Positions 46,893 through 57,835 of a stretch of DNA of 64,000 nucleotides are shown piece after piece (position 1 is the first letter of the stretch; every line of letters starts with the position of its first letter). The DNA comes from Ailurus styani (Eukaryota > Chordata > Mammalia > Carnivora > Ailuridae). Below the pieces are notes generated by a model. The model was given only the letters and a program-made list of their open reading frames with translations, had not been told where the DNA came from and ran no database searches. The position numbers and the translations under genes were made by a program. The stretch covers positions 4,136,432 through 4,200,431 of the forward strand of contig LNAC01000109.1 in the NCBI GenBank assembly GCA_002007465.1. The letters are read 5' to 3'.

Positions 46893-47200
46893 ATATCAAA
46901 ACAAGACCGACATTCTATTGAAGAATGTAACATTCAAATGGAAGCTTCAAGCATTATAACAGAAATGACTTTTAAGGTGAAAAAAATAGTTTTAATGTAT
47001 TTTATATAAATAAATAAAAAATATAAAACACAATACATATATAAATAAATATATAAATATATAAATACATATATGAATATATAAATATATAAAATACATA
47101 AATACATTTTTCACCTTAAAAGTCATTTCTGTTATAATGCTTGAAGCTTCCACTTGAATGTTATATTCTTCAATAGAATGTCGGTCTCATCTTGATGTTC
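46893..47200. repeat. Large imperfect palindrome (inverted repeat)
   Basis: The left arm, 46893-47007, is the near-perfect reverse complement of 47087-47200. Paired anchors include 'gaccgacattctattgaaga' (left) with 'tcttcaatagaatgtcggtc' (right) and 'aagcttcaagcattataaca' with 'tgttataatgcttgaagctt'. Arms differ at roughly 7-10 positions plus a small indel. The ~80-bp spacer is almost pure A/T with TATAAATA repeats. The element could extrude as a cruciform or be transcribed into a long hairpin RNA. No transposon family is recognised. Confidence 0.92.
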
Positions 47201-47212
47201 TAATGTAAGTAA

Positions 47213-47843
47213 TTTTCTTCATTGAATTTAATTAGCATATAGGGTATTGTTTCAGAGGTAGAGGTCAGTGATCCATCAGTTGCATGTAATACCCAGTGCT
47301 CATTGCGTCACGTGCCCTCCTTAATGCCCATCATCCCTGCACCCCATCCTCTCCAGCAGCCCTTAGTTTGTTTCCTAGAGTTACAAGTCACTTGTGGTTT
47401 ATCTCCCTCTCTCATTTTTTTTTAAACATTTTATTTATTCATTTGACACAGAGAGAGATTACAAGTAGGCAGAGAGGCAGGCAGAGAGAGGAGAGAGGAG
47501 GAAGCAGGCTCCCCGCTGAGCAGAGAGCCCGATGTGGGCCTCGATCCCAGGACCCTGGGATCATGACCTGAGCCGAAGGCAGCGGCTTTAACCCACTGAG
47601 CCACCCAGGCGCCCTCCCTCTCTCATTTCATCTGATTTTATTTTTCTCTCCATTCCCCTGTGATCCTCTGTCTTGTTTCTTCCATATATGAGTGAAATCA
47701 TAATAATTGTCTTTCTCTAATTGACTTATTTCATTTAACATAGTACCCTCTCGTTCCATCCACATCATTGCAAATGGTAAGCTTTCACTTTTTGATGGCT
47801 GAGTAATAATCCATTGTTTATATATGCTACATCATCTTCTCGT
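47213..47843 (-). mobile_element. L1 3' end, minus strand, split by a SINE
   Basis: 'atttaattagcatatagggt', 'gtttcagaggtagaggtcag', 'tccttaatgcccatcatccc', then after the SINE 'aattgtctttctctaattga' and 'gatggctgagtaataatcca'. More diverged than the copies at 35.5, 40.5 and 49 kb. Confidence 0.9.
47418..47613 (-). mobile_element. Mustelid-type SINE nested in L1
   Basis: 'gacacagagagagattacaa', 'gtaggcagagaggcaggcag', 'gcaggctccccgctgagcag', 'ggctttaacccactgagcca'. Exact 15-bp target duplication ctccctctctcattt at 47403-47417 and 47614-47628. Confidence 0.97.
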
Positions 47844-47894
47844 GGCTAGTAGATTACCTAGAATTATGTCCATGGCTCACATTGTATTTCTCTA

Positions 47895-48175
47895 GGACTA
47901 CATGGCCCTTGTTCCATACCCAGACCTCCCTTCTCTGGGAAGAGTTCCCTGACCTCTCTGATTAAATAAATTACCCTAATCCCATGTTCTCATGGCCTCT
48001 GGTCACCGTAGCACTGACCCCACCTCCCTGTGTAATATTTGGTCTAGTCTGCACCCTCCGTAGGTTCTTGGCTCTATGCACGTGAAGGCTGTCTTTGCTC
48101 ATCTCTGACTCTCCACACCTAATGCAGTTCTTGCTCCTATAAGCAATTCAGTATATTGCTGGATAACAAATGAGC
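47895..48175 (+). repeat. L2 3' fragment, plus strand
   Basis: 'ctgggaagagttccctgacc', 'atgttctcatggcctctggt', 'taggttcttggctctatgca', 'gcaattcagtatattgctgg' follow the L2 3' end in order. Confidence 0.7.
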
Positions 48176-48946
48176 GGCACTTATATGAAAAGATATTTAC
48201 AACTGGCTGTTGACACAGAGCTAGGGATGAAGTCTAACAGCACTAAAATCAGGATTGAAAAGTTCTCATCTGGCCAGAGAGTGTGGTCAAATCATGAAAG
48301 ACAAAGTTTACTAGAAATAGAAGCCTAGTCCAGCACACAGATTAAAAAAAAAAAAATCATTTGTTTCAGTAAATGAATGGGGGCAGGGACGTTTGAATTT
48401 ATGTGGGTCCTGGGCTTGTCATTAACTACAAGTTCAATGTTGGCCATTACTGTGAAAGCTGTTATTACATGGGACAATGCAAATTCTAGAGTGCAGAGAG
48501 AGTAAGAATCTTCTATTGAACCAGTTATTTGTCAGATGGTACGTGACTGGCTGTGCGTCACTCTAGGTGACCTTCTCAAGAGTAATTCCAAAGGAATTGA
48601 ACCAGGGTGGAAAGGGACCTTGACACCATGATATATTTAATGAATAAGAATGTCCTACTTGAAGAATAGGGAGAATGTGATGTGAGTTTTCAATTATTGG
48701 AAGCTGTTCTGTTGATGAGGTGTGCAGAGTCTTACTGTATTGTTCTGGATGGCAGAACTAGGGATTGTGAGTAGCAGTTGCATAGTACCAACTTTCATTT
48801 TCATATAAAGAACTTTTCACTTTCAACTCCCAAGGGCTTTAGCCTGCTATATCCAAAGTAATACATTCCTTATTATTTGCAGATATCCAAGCAGAGGCTG
48901 GGTGTGTATTTGGTAAAGATGTGGTAGAAGGGTTTCCTCAGGTTTG
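48176..48946. other. Unassigned DNA
   Basis: No repeat or gene recognised. Confidence 0.35.
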
Positions 48947-48959
48947 GCTAAATCATTTT

Positions 48960-50049
48960 TTTAATTAACATATAGTGTATTATTTGTTTCAGGGGTACAG
49001 GTCTGTGATTCATCAGTCTTATTCAATTCATAGCACTCACCATAGCACATACCCTCCCCAATGTCCATCACCCAGCACCCCCCCCAACCCTCCCACCCCC
49101 ACTCCCTTCCAGAAACCCTCAGTTTGTTTCCTGAGATTAAGAGTCTCTTATAGTTTGTCTCCTTCTCTGATTTCGTCTTGTTTCATTTTTTCCTCCCTTC
49201 CCCTATGATCCTCTGCCTTGTTTCTCAAGTTCCACATATCATCGAGATCATATGATAATTGTCTTTCTCTGATTAACTTATTTCACTTAGCATAATACCC
49301 TCTAGTTCCATCTACACCGTTGCAAATGGCAAGATTTCTTTTTTGATGGCTGCATAGTATTCCATTGTATATATATACCACATCTTCTTTATCCATTCAT
49401 CTGTCGATGGACATCTGGGATCTTTCCGTAGTTTGGCTGTTGTGGACATTGCTGCTATAAATATTCAGGTGCACATGCCCCTTCGGATCACTACATTTGT
49501 ATCTTTGGGATAAATACCCAGTTGTGCAATTGCTGGGTCATAGAGTAGCTCTATTTTCAACTTTTTGAGGAACCTCCATACAGTTTTCCAGAGTGGCTGC
49601 ACCAGCTTGCATTCCCACCAACAGTGTAGGAGGGTTCCCCTTTCTCTGCATCCTCGCCAACATCTTTCGTTTCCTGAGTTGTTAATTTTAGCCATTCTGA
49701 CTGGTGTGAGGTGGTATCTCACTGTGGTTTTGATTTGTATTTCCCTGATGCCGAGTGATGTTGAGCACTTTCTCATGTGTCTGTTGGCCATTTGGATGTC
49801 TTCTTTGCAGAAATTTCTGTTCATGTCTTCTGCCCATTTCTTGATTGGATTATTTGTTCTTTGGGTGTTGAGTTTGAGAAGTTCTTTATAGATTTTGGAT
49901 ACTAGCCCTTTATCTGAGATGTCATTTGCAAATATCTTCCCCCATTCTGTCAGTTGTCTTTTGGTTTTGTTGACTGTTTCCTTTGCTGGGCAAGAGCTTT
50001 TTATCTTGAGGAAGTCCCAGTAGTTCATTTTTACCCTTGCTTCCCTTTA
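48960..50049 (-). mobile_element. Young 5'-truncated L1, 1.09 kb, minus strand
   Basis: Flanked by exact gctaaatcatttt at 48947-48959 and 50050-50062. From 50028 down to 49465 the ORF2 C-terminal frame is open (187 codons), with '[20 protein letters not shown]' and the C-x3-C-x7-H-x4-C motif. Beyond 49465 the frame is closed by mutation although C-terminal codons are still visible further on. 3' UTR follows to 48960. Confidence 0.95.
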
Positions 50050-50062
50050 GCTAAATCATTTT

Positions 50063-52599
50063 GTGGGGCCCCATGCAAGGTGATGATATAAGACGGCCCT
50101 CCCTCTGTTGACATGACAAGGTTCCACTTGGGTGGAGGGCCGAGGGAGGAGGCAGGGCAGGAACCAGTGCTGGGGAGGCTGGGAGACTGGGGGTGGGGGG
50201 CAGGTGAGGTCCAGTATGAATGGAAGCTCCTAACTCTCTGGAACATGCTCAGCCTGGTCCCCTCAGTCTTTGCTTACAAAATGGCAATTCAGAGATTAAC
50301 ATAAGTAGAATGTGAGCACAGCCACTGCAGAGACTAGACCTCGGGCAGGCCCTTCTGAGCACAGGGGGCCATGTGACTGCCTGGCATAAGGTCCTTGCAG
50401 GAAAAGATAAAGGAACTGGCTGTCCTTTGGAAGTTAGCCAGTCTGGTTTGAAACAGAACACCGAGTTAAGGGCACAAACTTGACAGGGAGGAAACAAAGC
50501 CAGCCCCAGCAGGGGTGAGATTTCCTGCTCCAATAGGTGACCAGATACTCCAGGAAAGTGGGTGGAGGTCCTGCTGTGTGAAGGATGAGCAGAGCATCGC
50601 CCAGACATGCAGGAGCTTGAAGCGGGAACGATCCTCCTTCGAGCTGAGAGGAGTAGATGAGGTATCACCTGATCTGGGACCAACACGTCCTCTCCAGTTT
50701 CAGGGACGCAGACCCGGGCTCACCTTCAGGAGATCTGTTTCATCCCTGGAAGTACCTAAGCACACAAGACATCGTTCTTTCTGCCCAAATCTGGTCCTTT
50801 GTGCTCTACTATCTTTCCCCTGAACTTTCTCTGTGGTCTCTCAGGTATTGACCCCATGATTATGGAAGAATTATGTTATGCTCATTCTCCTGGGAACACA
50901 CACACTCACAGCACACTTGAGAGTCTATTGTCTGAACTTTACTGAAGGTGCAAGAATCGAAAACATCAATGTCTTAAGAAGCAGCCAGCATCCCTTCTAC
51001 CTGGTCATTATAACGAAGAACAAAGAGTTCTCTCCACACTGCCATGCTGATATCCCTCCACACTGTTATTTGTTTCTATTTATTACTAAGATTTTTTTCC
51101 CTGCTATCTCATATGGAACAGCTTTTGAAGATTCCTGTGAGCCACAGCTGGGAAATTCTTTCTTTGAAGTGCCCCATTTACTCATCTTTTGTCAGTGGCT
51201 GGGTCTTTATGCCCAGACATTTTATACTTTTCACAGTTATTTCAAAATCTATTTCATTTGACACAGAGTCAATTCATCATTCTGCCCACATTCCTACTTC
51301 TCCTTCTGCTCATTTCTCTCTCTTTGGCATTCTGCTAAGTTCATCAGAGTCCCTTTTCTCCCTGCCGCTTCTTCTTATTTTCTTTCCAGCTGTATCATGG
51401 AGTTTTGAAGATACTGAAAGCCTACTGCTTTTAAATGTTCATAGCTCCAGTTTTTCTGTGGACCTTAGTTCAGCCAAGTTTGAAAAAGCTGGAGACTGAG
51501 ACTTAGGAATCCACCTTCTAATAAGAGCAACCGCTCTCAGACATAAATCTGAAAGTGGGAGGTTCGTTGGAAAATACCAGCTTGATGCCTTTTAGAATCA
51601 AAGAGAGCTTCTGTGGTTGGTCCACCAAGTTGCTTAAATGGGTTCTCCCAGGCTCTGTCAATGGACCGATTCTGCTGCTCACAGCAGAGACTGGTCAAGG
51701 TGCCTAGGTGTGGTAGAAACAAGAGGATGAGCCATGGTTCTGAGATTGTTCCTGTGTCAGCAGCTGAACAAGGGGGCTTGGTTTTGAACGTATTTTAGCT
51801 GAGTATCCCCCAGTTTTATTTGATGTAATCGGGAAAAAGGCAATCTGGCACGATGGAACAGGAGGCAGTTGACATCCTGGGATCCCTCTCTTATTTGGTA
51901 TGATGGCAGACAAAGTAGGACTCAGCAAAAATCGCTTACTTGCTCACTGACTTGTGGTAACTAACAATGCAAATGATACCTAAGTTTGTATGAACCCTAG
52001 GAGGTAATCTCCTCATTGTGCCTTGTGCACATTAGGACTCCTCTGGGGTATTTTGATTTTGGAAATATTTTATGAGATGCATTGCCAAAATAACACCACC
52101 GCCACCAACAACAACAAAAATAAAACAAAAGAGCACTTAAGGAAGGAGAACCAAAGTGGTTTATAGTCTCTACAGTGAGGTGAAGTAGGGAACCTGCATA
52201 GTGAGTGGTTTAGTGGGAGAATTTGGGAAGCTGACTTAGAGCTAGAAAGACCATGCTCATCCTTCTCACCAGAGACAGGAACTTAAAGGCCAAGAAGGCT
52301 GTAGAGACAAACCTTGTCATCCTTACTAATTCAAGTTCCCAAATATGTTTTCTTTATCCCGTCAATTCCTCACCCATTTATTTTCTCTTCTTCTAAAAAG
52401 TATAAAAACTGCCTAACTTGATCATTTCGTTAGGTCTCCGTTTCATTATTGGGCCTCTGTGTGCCCATAATACAACTTTTTCTTTTCTCCTGTCAACCCG
52501 TCTCTTGTAAATTTACTTCTTAGTCCAGCTGGAAGACTCTGAAGTGTAGAGAAGAAATTTTCCTTCCCTTCTCAACCTACTATGCTTTTCACCTTCTAG
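50063..52599. other. Unassigned DNA
   Basis: 2.5 kb with no recognised repeat or exon. Frames of 100-151 codons (50249-50686 minus, 50515-50823 plus, 50878-51261 and 51044-51499 plus) overlap each other in conflicting phases. An AAC/CAA patch lies at 52098-52130. Confidence 0.35.
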
Positions 52600-53360
52600 T
52601 TTACAAAATTCATCTTTTATGTATATTATTTCCTTTCTCTACTAGGTTTAAAATTGTTTTTAGTTATTCGAATACCACATCTTTCCATTTTGAGTTCTTC
52701 TTGTTTAACTGTAAAACCACCTAATATTTTGATTTTGCCTTTGAATGCCATTTTGACCACAGATTGTAAATTTTGATGAGTAGTATTTTTGTCCTCTGTA
52801 TGTTCTATAGTTGCATTTTCTTTTAATTTTCTCTTACTCCAGAATTATTTGGATTTTAATTTTTCATTGATGAGAGCACATATAATTAAACCTTTCATTG
52901 TTATGAATCTATATTTCTATTGTACTTTTGTTAATCTGTATACTTTTTGCTTTGGCATTCATTAAGCTTTTATTAATATCCTCAGATATGATCAGTTTTT
53001 ATAAATGTTCTACAGATGAGAATGAATTATCTATTTCTAGAACAGATAATAGAATCTATAAAAAATGTGATAACCCTTAATTAGTAACGTGCTTCACTGT
53101 GTTCTTTTTTATGGGTCTAATTCATCTGTCATGTCTAAAAAAACACAAAAAGTCTCATAGAATTTGTTTTTTGTTAATTTCTTGGCGTTTGTTTTCTACT
53201 TGTATCGGTCATCTGTGATTTGGCATCTAAATACAACGCATATCTTCATTGTGGTTTATATTTTGATTGATTTTTGTAAAGTCAGCTTCTTTCTACTTTG
53301 TAGAAAGTATTTTCTATTTTGTTGGGCCACATCAGAAACTATCTCCCGTGCGTGAGGCAG
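52600..53360 (-). mobile_element. Probable decayed L1, minus strand
   Basis: AT-rich text resembling the reverse of L1 ORF2: 'gaccacagattgtaaatttt', 'ttactccagaattatttgga', 'acagatgagaatgaattatc'. The match is loose. Confidence 0.4.
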
Positions 53361-53526
53361 AAGATTGGTTTCACTGATTTCTGATTGCAGTAGATGTTGG
53401 GACAAACAGTGGTGGAAGGGTATCACTACTGAGCCATTCTTTCATGTTACCTCTGATTTATTAGAGAGATACATGGTGGCCCTTAAAATAAATCTTAGTA
53501 TCTTTTGCTCAATCCTGCTCCACTGA

Positions 53527-53844
53527 TCTTAAATTTCATAGAAGATCCCCAAGAAATGCCTGCCAGACAGTTTCCAATATTGTGATTTTCCCCCTCTTTT
53601 ATTACAAAAGAGACTCTATGTATGTGAATAAGGGAAAGTATGCCTGTGGAATCTAGGAATGAGAATAATCATATCAGGTGGCAGANTCTTAAATTTCATA
53701 GAAGATCCCCAAGAAATGCCTGCCAGACAGTTTCCAATATTGTGATTTCCCCCTCTTTTATTACAAAAGAGACTCTATGTATGTGAGTAAGGGAAAGTAT
53801 GCCTGTGGAATCTAGGAATGAGAATAATCATATCAGGTGGCAGA
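53527..53844. repeat. 159-bp duplication flanking assembly N (53686)
   Basis: 53527-53685 is repeated at 53687-53844, with only a C-run length change and one substitution. The single N between the copies points to two unmerged haplotype or contig ends. Confidence 0.93.
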
Positions 53845-55084
53845 ATGCCGGGGAAGGAAGCTGCAATCAAACTAAAGGCAGGGATGAAAACCCTCTTAGA
53901 ACTCACTGGAAAAGTACCTTTTTTAGCTTAAGAGTGGGAAAAGTAGTCCATTTAGTCTGTACTTGGTTGGCATTTAAAAGCTAGGTATTCTGGTTAAGTT
54001 TCCCCTAGCAGTACTCTGTAATTATGAAATTCCAAATTTCTAATTTATATGAAGGTGAAAGCCTGATTTCCCCACCATCACTAAAAAGGGATTTTTGCTC
54101 TTAAGATCCAGGTCACAGTACTTGGGAAGAAGATGAAGGGATCAGGCTGTGACCCTGGAGTTAGCGTGTGGGGGGGGTGGTACTTAAATTATGCAAGTGG
54201 CAGCATTTTAATCATTTTCAACAGCACTTAAATAACTCAGACCTCCATTCATTGCTTTTCCTTAGACAGAAACTCCTTTATAAATGTCCTCACTCCTATC
54301 AATACCGGAAGCCTACTGGTAGGACTCCCTAGAAACACCCTAATTCCTCTTTTTGAACCCAGAACATTTCTAAAGTGACCTATCTATCCAAAGGACATGT
54401 AAGAGTAGAAAGCCAATCAGCTCTCATAGAAGAATCGACCAGAATTGGGGAGAAGTGAAACCTGAGTAAGTCTCATTTCATATGCAGTCAGATCTGGAGA
54501 CCATCTTAACCTTGCTGGTATTTAAAATATTTGGGCAATTCCCCGTCTTTATCTTCATCATTTGCACTCTCAGATTGGAGGTCTGCTTGATGCCTGGCGG
54601 CACCTACCTTGCACACCAAAGGAAATCCCAGTTTTTTGCAGTTCTTTGAGAAGAAAAGTCATCATCTTGACACACTATTTGTTACAGTGAAAAATCTTCA
54701 CACAACCATCTGTTTCTTATAAATGTGTTTATTTGCTCACCCTCAAGGAGCAAGGTCCTGGCTAAGCAGTCCCCAGTTGCATAAGGAAAGTCTTGATTAT
54801 CAGAATCTTTGAGAGCTGATAATGAAAGTCATGCTGTTTAGTTTCTTCGCTGTGTAAATCAAGACACACAGATCTCACTAAATATTTGTTCAGTGACTTA
54901 TGCCCATGTATTCAGTGCCTTCGAGGTTTTTTTTTTTTTTTAAAGTCCTGTAAAGGTCCAGAGGTGAAAACACAAATAAATTTTTTTAGCATCGGGTGTA
55001 TCGATGCATTATCAAAATGACTGTCATAAAAGTGAAAATTATAAACATCTACCAAAGGCCAGGACACAAGGGAATGGTATTCTG
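53845..55084. other. Unassigned DNA
   Basis: No gene or clear repeat family. A G-run occurs near 54170 and a T-run near 54929-54942. Confidence 0.35.
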
Positions 55085-55215
55085 AAACCCTGCCTTGGGG
55101 ACAGTGAATCAGTTTGGCATTTTAGGAGAGTAATCTAAAAATAACAATATAAATACACATCCTTTGGCCCAGGAACATATCTCTGCAAATTTGGTCTACA
55201 GAAATAAGAGACTTA
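55085..55215 (+). mobile_element. Old L1M 3'-region fragment, plus strand
   Basis: 'tacacatcctttggcccagg', 'atttggtctacagaaataag' match the stretch 'acctttgacccagcaattcc...tacagaaataa' of old L1 3' regions. Confidence 0.6.
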
Positions 55216-55695
55216 GGACTTAAGAATATTTAGCAGGATGGTATGGGAGGTGAGTAACTATTCTTCCCTCACCCTTCAAAGGTTAAAACCTAGTTGAGAT
55301 CAAAAGGGCTATGTTACTCTTTGTCAGCTCAGTGTTCACTGGAAACGTTGTTCACTTTCAGTTGGCCAGAGACACAAATGTGGCCACTATTGGGGCACAG
55401 GGAGGGCAGAGGGGAGGACAGGGGAGGAAGCAGAGCTTGGACTTAAAGGTGCAATTCAAATTTTAAAGGCCATCTAATCTGAACGCAAGTGAGGCTCTCT
55501 TGTCAAACAAAAGATACCAAATTGTGATGCGGGTTTTGTGGAAATGGGGGTCTGACAGAGCACAGCTGGGAGTAGTTACTGGAAAAATAAAATTCTTTCC
55601 TTTTTATCTCTCAATAGGTTGATATAACCACATTTACAATGTATATGTTTTGGAAATTGTAATGGCAAAAACAAACAGTAATAATAAAACAGGGG

Positions 55696-55889
55696 GGGCG
55701 CCTGGGTGGCTCGGTGGGTTAAAGCCTCTGCCTTCAGCTCAGGTCATGATCTCAGGGTCCTGGGATCGAGCCTCGCATCGGACTCCCTGCTCAGCAGGGA
55801 GCCTGCTTCCTCCTCTCTCTCTGCCTATCTCTCTGCCTACTTGCGATCTTTCCCTCTGTGTGTCAAATAAATAAATAAAATCTTAAAAA
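55696..55889 (+). mobile_element. Mustelid-type SINE, first of a same-direction cluster
   Basis: 'ggcgcctgggtggctcggtg', 'gggtcctgggatcgagcctc', 'cctcctctctctctgcctat', 'caaataaataaataaaatct'. Flanked by 'aataataaaacagggg' on both sides (from 55679 and 55891). Confidence 0.96.
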
Positions 55890-55905
55890 AATAATAATAA
55901 AACAG

Positions 55906-56103
55906 GGGCGCCTGGGTGGCTCAGTCACTTAAGCATCTGCCTTTGCCTCAGTTCATGATCCTGGGGTCCTGGGGATTGAGTCCCACATCATCAGGCTCCC
56001 TGGTTTATGGGAGTCTGCTTCTCTCCCTGTCCCTCTCCCTCTTCCCTTTCCCCTGTTTGTGCTTGCTCTCAAATAAATAAATAAAATCATTAAAAAAAAA
56101 AAA
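55906..56103 (+). mobile_element. Carnivora SINE, second of cluster
   Basis: 'cgcctgggtggctcagtcac', 'gttcatgatcctggggtcct', 'tctctccctgtccctctccc', (AAATA)n and a 14-base A tail. It begins within the previous element's 3' target sequence. Confidence 0.94.
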
Positions 56104-56118
56104 ACCCACAATGAATAG

Positions 56119-56276
56119 TGGGCACCTGGGTGCCTCGGTTGGTTAAGTGTCAGACTCTTAGTTTTGGCTCAGGTCATGATCTCAGGGTCATGAGATCCAG
56201 CTGGGTGTTGGGCTCTGCGCTCAATGTGGGGAGTCTGCTTGGGATTTTCTCTCTCCCTCTGCCTCCCTGTGCCCCA

Positions 56277-56307
<31 letters not shown>

Positions 56308-56332
56308 AAATAAATAAATATTTAAAAAGAAA
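56119..56332 (+). mobile_element. Carnivora SINE, third of cluster
   Basis: 'gtgggcacctgggtgcctcg', 'agactcttagttttggctca', 'gggttgggctctgcgctcaa'-like middle, CT-repeat arm, 'caaataaataaatatttaaa'. Older subfamily; contains a (CT)n run at 56282-56307. Confidence 0.92.
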
Positions 56333-56481
56333 TCACGAGTGGAAAAACAGTAAAAAAACCATCAGGACACAATCTGAATACCTATCACTAGGTGAATGGT
56401 TGTATAACCTATGGAATTTTATGTGCCTTTTTAAAATGAAGNGATTTTCTCTCTCCCTCTGCCTCCCTGTGCCCCACTCAT

Positions 56482-56517
<36 letters not shown>

Positions 56518-56649
56518 TCTCAAACAAATAAATAAATATTTAAAAAGAAATCACGAGTGGAAAAACAGTAAAAAAACCATCAGGACACAATCTGAATACC
56601 TATCACTAGGTGAATGGTTGTATAACCTATGGAATTTTATGCGCCTTTT
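56243..56649. repeat. ~200-bp duplication bounded by Ns at 56442 and 56650
   Basis: The SINE 3' half plus flanking L1-like sequence (56243-56441) recurs at 56443-56649, differing mainly in (CT)n length. Ns stand at 56442 and 56650. Unmerged assembly ends around a length-variable microsatellite are the simplest reading. Confidence 0.92.
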
Positions 56650-56680
56650 NTCTTAAAAAAAAATAAAATGAAGTGGTTAG

Positions 56681-56847
56681 AGGGTGCCTGGGTGACTCGG
56701 TTAAGTGTGTGCCCTCGGCTCAGGTCATGATCCCAGAGTCCTGAGATCAAGCCCCAAGTCGGGCTCCTTGCTCGGCCCCTCTGTCCTTCCCCCGGCTTGT
56801 GCTCTCTCTCTCTGTCCCTCTTTCAAATAAATAAACAAATGATCTTT
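56681..56847 (+). mobile_element. Carnivora SINE, fourth of cluster
   Basis: 'agggtgcctgggtgactcgg', 'tcggctcaggtcatgatccc', 'tgctcggcccctctgtcctt', 'tttcaaataaataaacaaat'. Imperfect 21-bp target duplication at 56660-56680 and 56848-56868 (start aaaataaaa, end ggttag). Confidence 0.94.
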
Positions 56848-56868
56848 AAAATAAAACGGAAAGGTTAG

Positions 56869-57000
56869 GTCGCATGTATTAACATGGAGGAATATAGTCA
56901 AGGGAGAAAAACAAGGTATTTTTAAATGTATAGTATGACCCAGTTTGGTAAAGGAAACAAAATGAGCCTCTCCCAACCTGACATTTGCTTGTTAACATGG
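56869..57000 (+). mobile_element. Old L1M 3' fragment, plus strand
   Basis: 'gtcgcatgtattaacatgga' through 'tttaaatgtatagtatgacc' continues the L1-like sequence seen before the SINE at 56560-56650; a segment common in L1ME 3' regions. Confidence 0.6.
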
Positions 57001-57269
57001 GATGCCGGGGCAAGTGGTAGCAGGAAGGGAAAGAAGTAAGAACAGTGCCAGAATGCAGAGACTTCAGGAAGAAAGTATTCTTTCTTATTTTATCATTTCA
57101 ATGGTTGTAGTTCATTGGTAAAGTCTTTACTTCCGGAATAAAATGCTAGCAAAAGCTATGCAGAATTAAACACAAATACAGAGAACATCAGGATAAAAAC
57201 CCAGAGGAGAGCTGGAAAGAGGCACAACGTATTGCTTCATTAATGTGGGGTGTTTATTTGAGAATGGAC
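57001..57269. other. Unassigned DNA
   Basis: No repeat or gene recognised. Confidence 0.3.
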
Positions 57270-57365
57270 GAAATAAACGTTTATGGAACACCTGGTCTGG
57301 GACACGTCTGAGCTGGATGCATCCACATTTATCTCATTTAATACATCTGGTAGAGTCAGAGACGC
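57270..57365 (-). repeat. MIR fragment, minus strand
   Basis: 'aaataaacgtttatggaaca', 'cctggtctgggacacgtctg', 'catttatctcatttaataca' mirror the MIR 3' half. Confidence 0.6.
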
Positions 57366-57739
57366 CTTACTTGATTTCATGCTTCTCTGTAGACAGTTCT
57401 CAGTGATGGCAAAGAAGAAAATTTGGAACACATGATATCTTGAAGTTTTAAAATTGGTTTCTGTGAATTTCACAGAACAGAGCTAAAAAAAAAAGCCAAA
57501 AGGAGGGAAAAATAAGTAAAAAAAAAGTGAGTTGAGAAATCAGGTCAATTTTGTCTAAAGGCTCATTAAAAAATAAATTTAACATGGTTTTAATAAAATC
57601 TTCTCTGAACAGGGCTGTTTGTGACTTTTGTCAATAGTTATTTCACTTGAAGGTCATTCATCATATTCCTTACATCCCTGCCCCTGCCTGCCCACCTCAA
57701 AGCAAGGTTCTTTCCCATAAAAAACAAACAAACAAACAA

Positions 57740-57835
57740 ACAAGAAACACGGCTAATCATTAATGATCATACAGTTTGAATTCACGTGGGATCGTTAATA
57801 AATAATCAACTTGAGAACATAAACATCCCCAGGGT
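57740..57835. promoter_or_regulatory. Weak candidate conserved element
   Basis: After an (AAAC)n run at 57723-57742, a repeat-free patch has 'ggctaatcattaatgatcat', 'gaattcacgtgggatcgtta' (CACGTG E-box) and 'ataaataatcaacttgag'. Several TAAT cores fall within 60 bp. Judged by eye. Confidence 0.28.

Noticed and set aside
50249..51499. Frames of 102-151 codons on both strands
   Set aside because: Conflicting overlapping phases, no domain; consistent with chance.
56118..56531. 137-codon frame with Ser-Leu repeats
   Set aside because: Translation of a SINE CT-repeat, and it crosses an assembly N.
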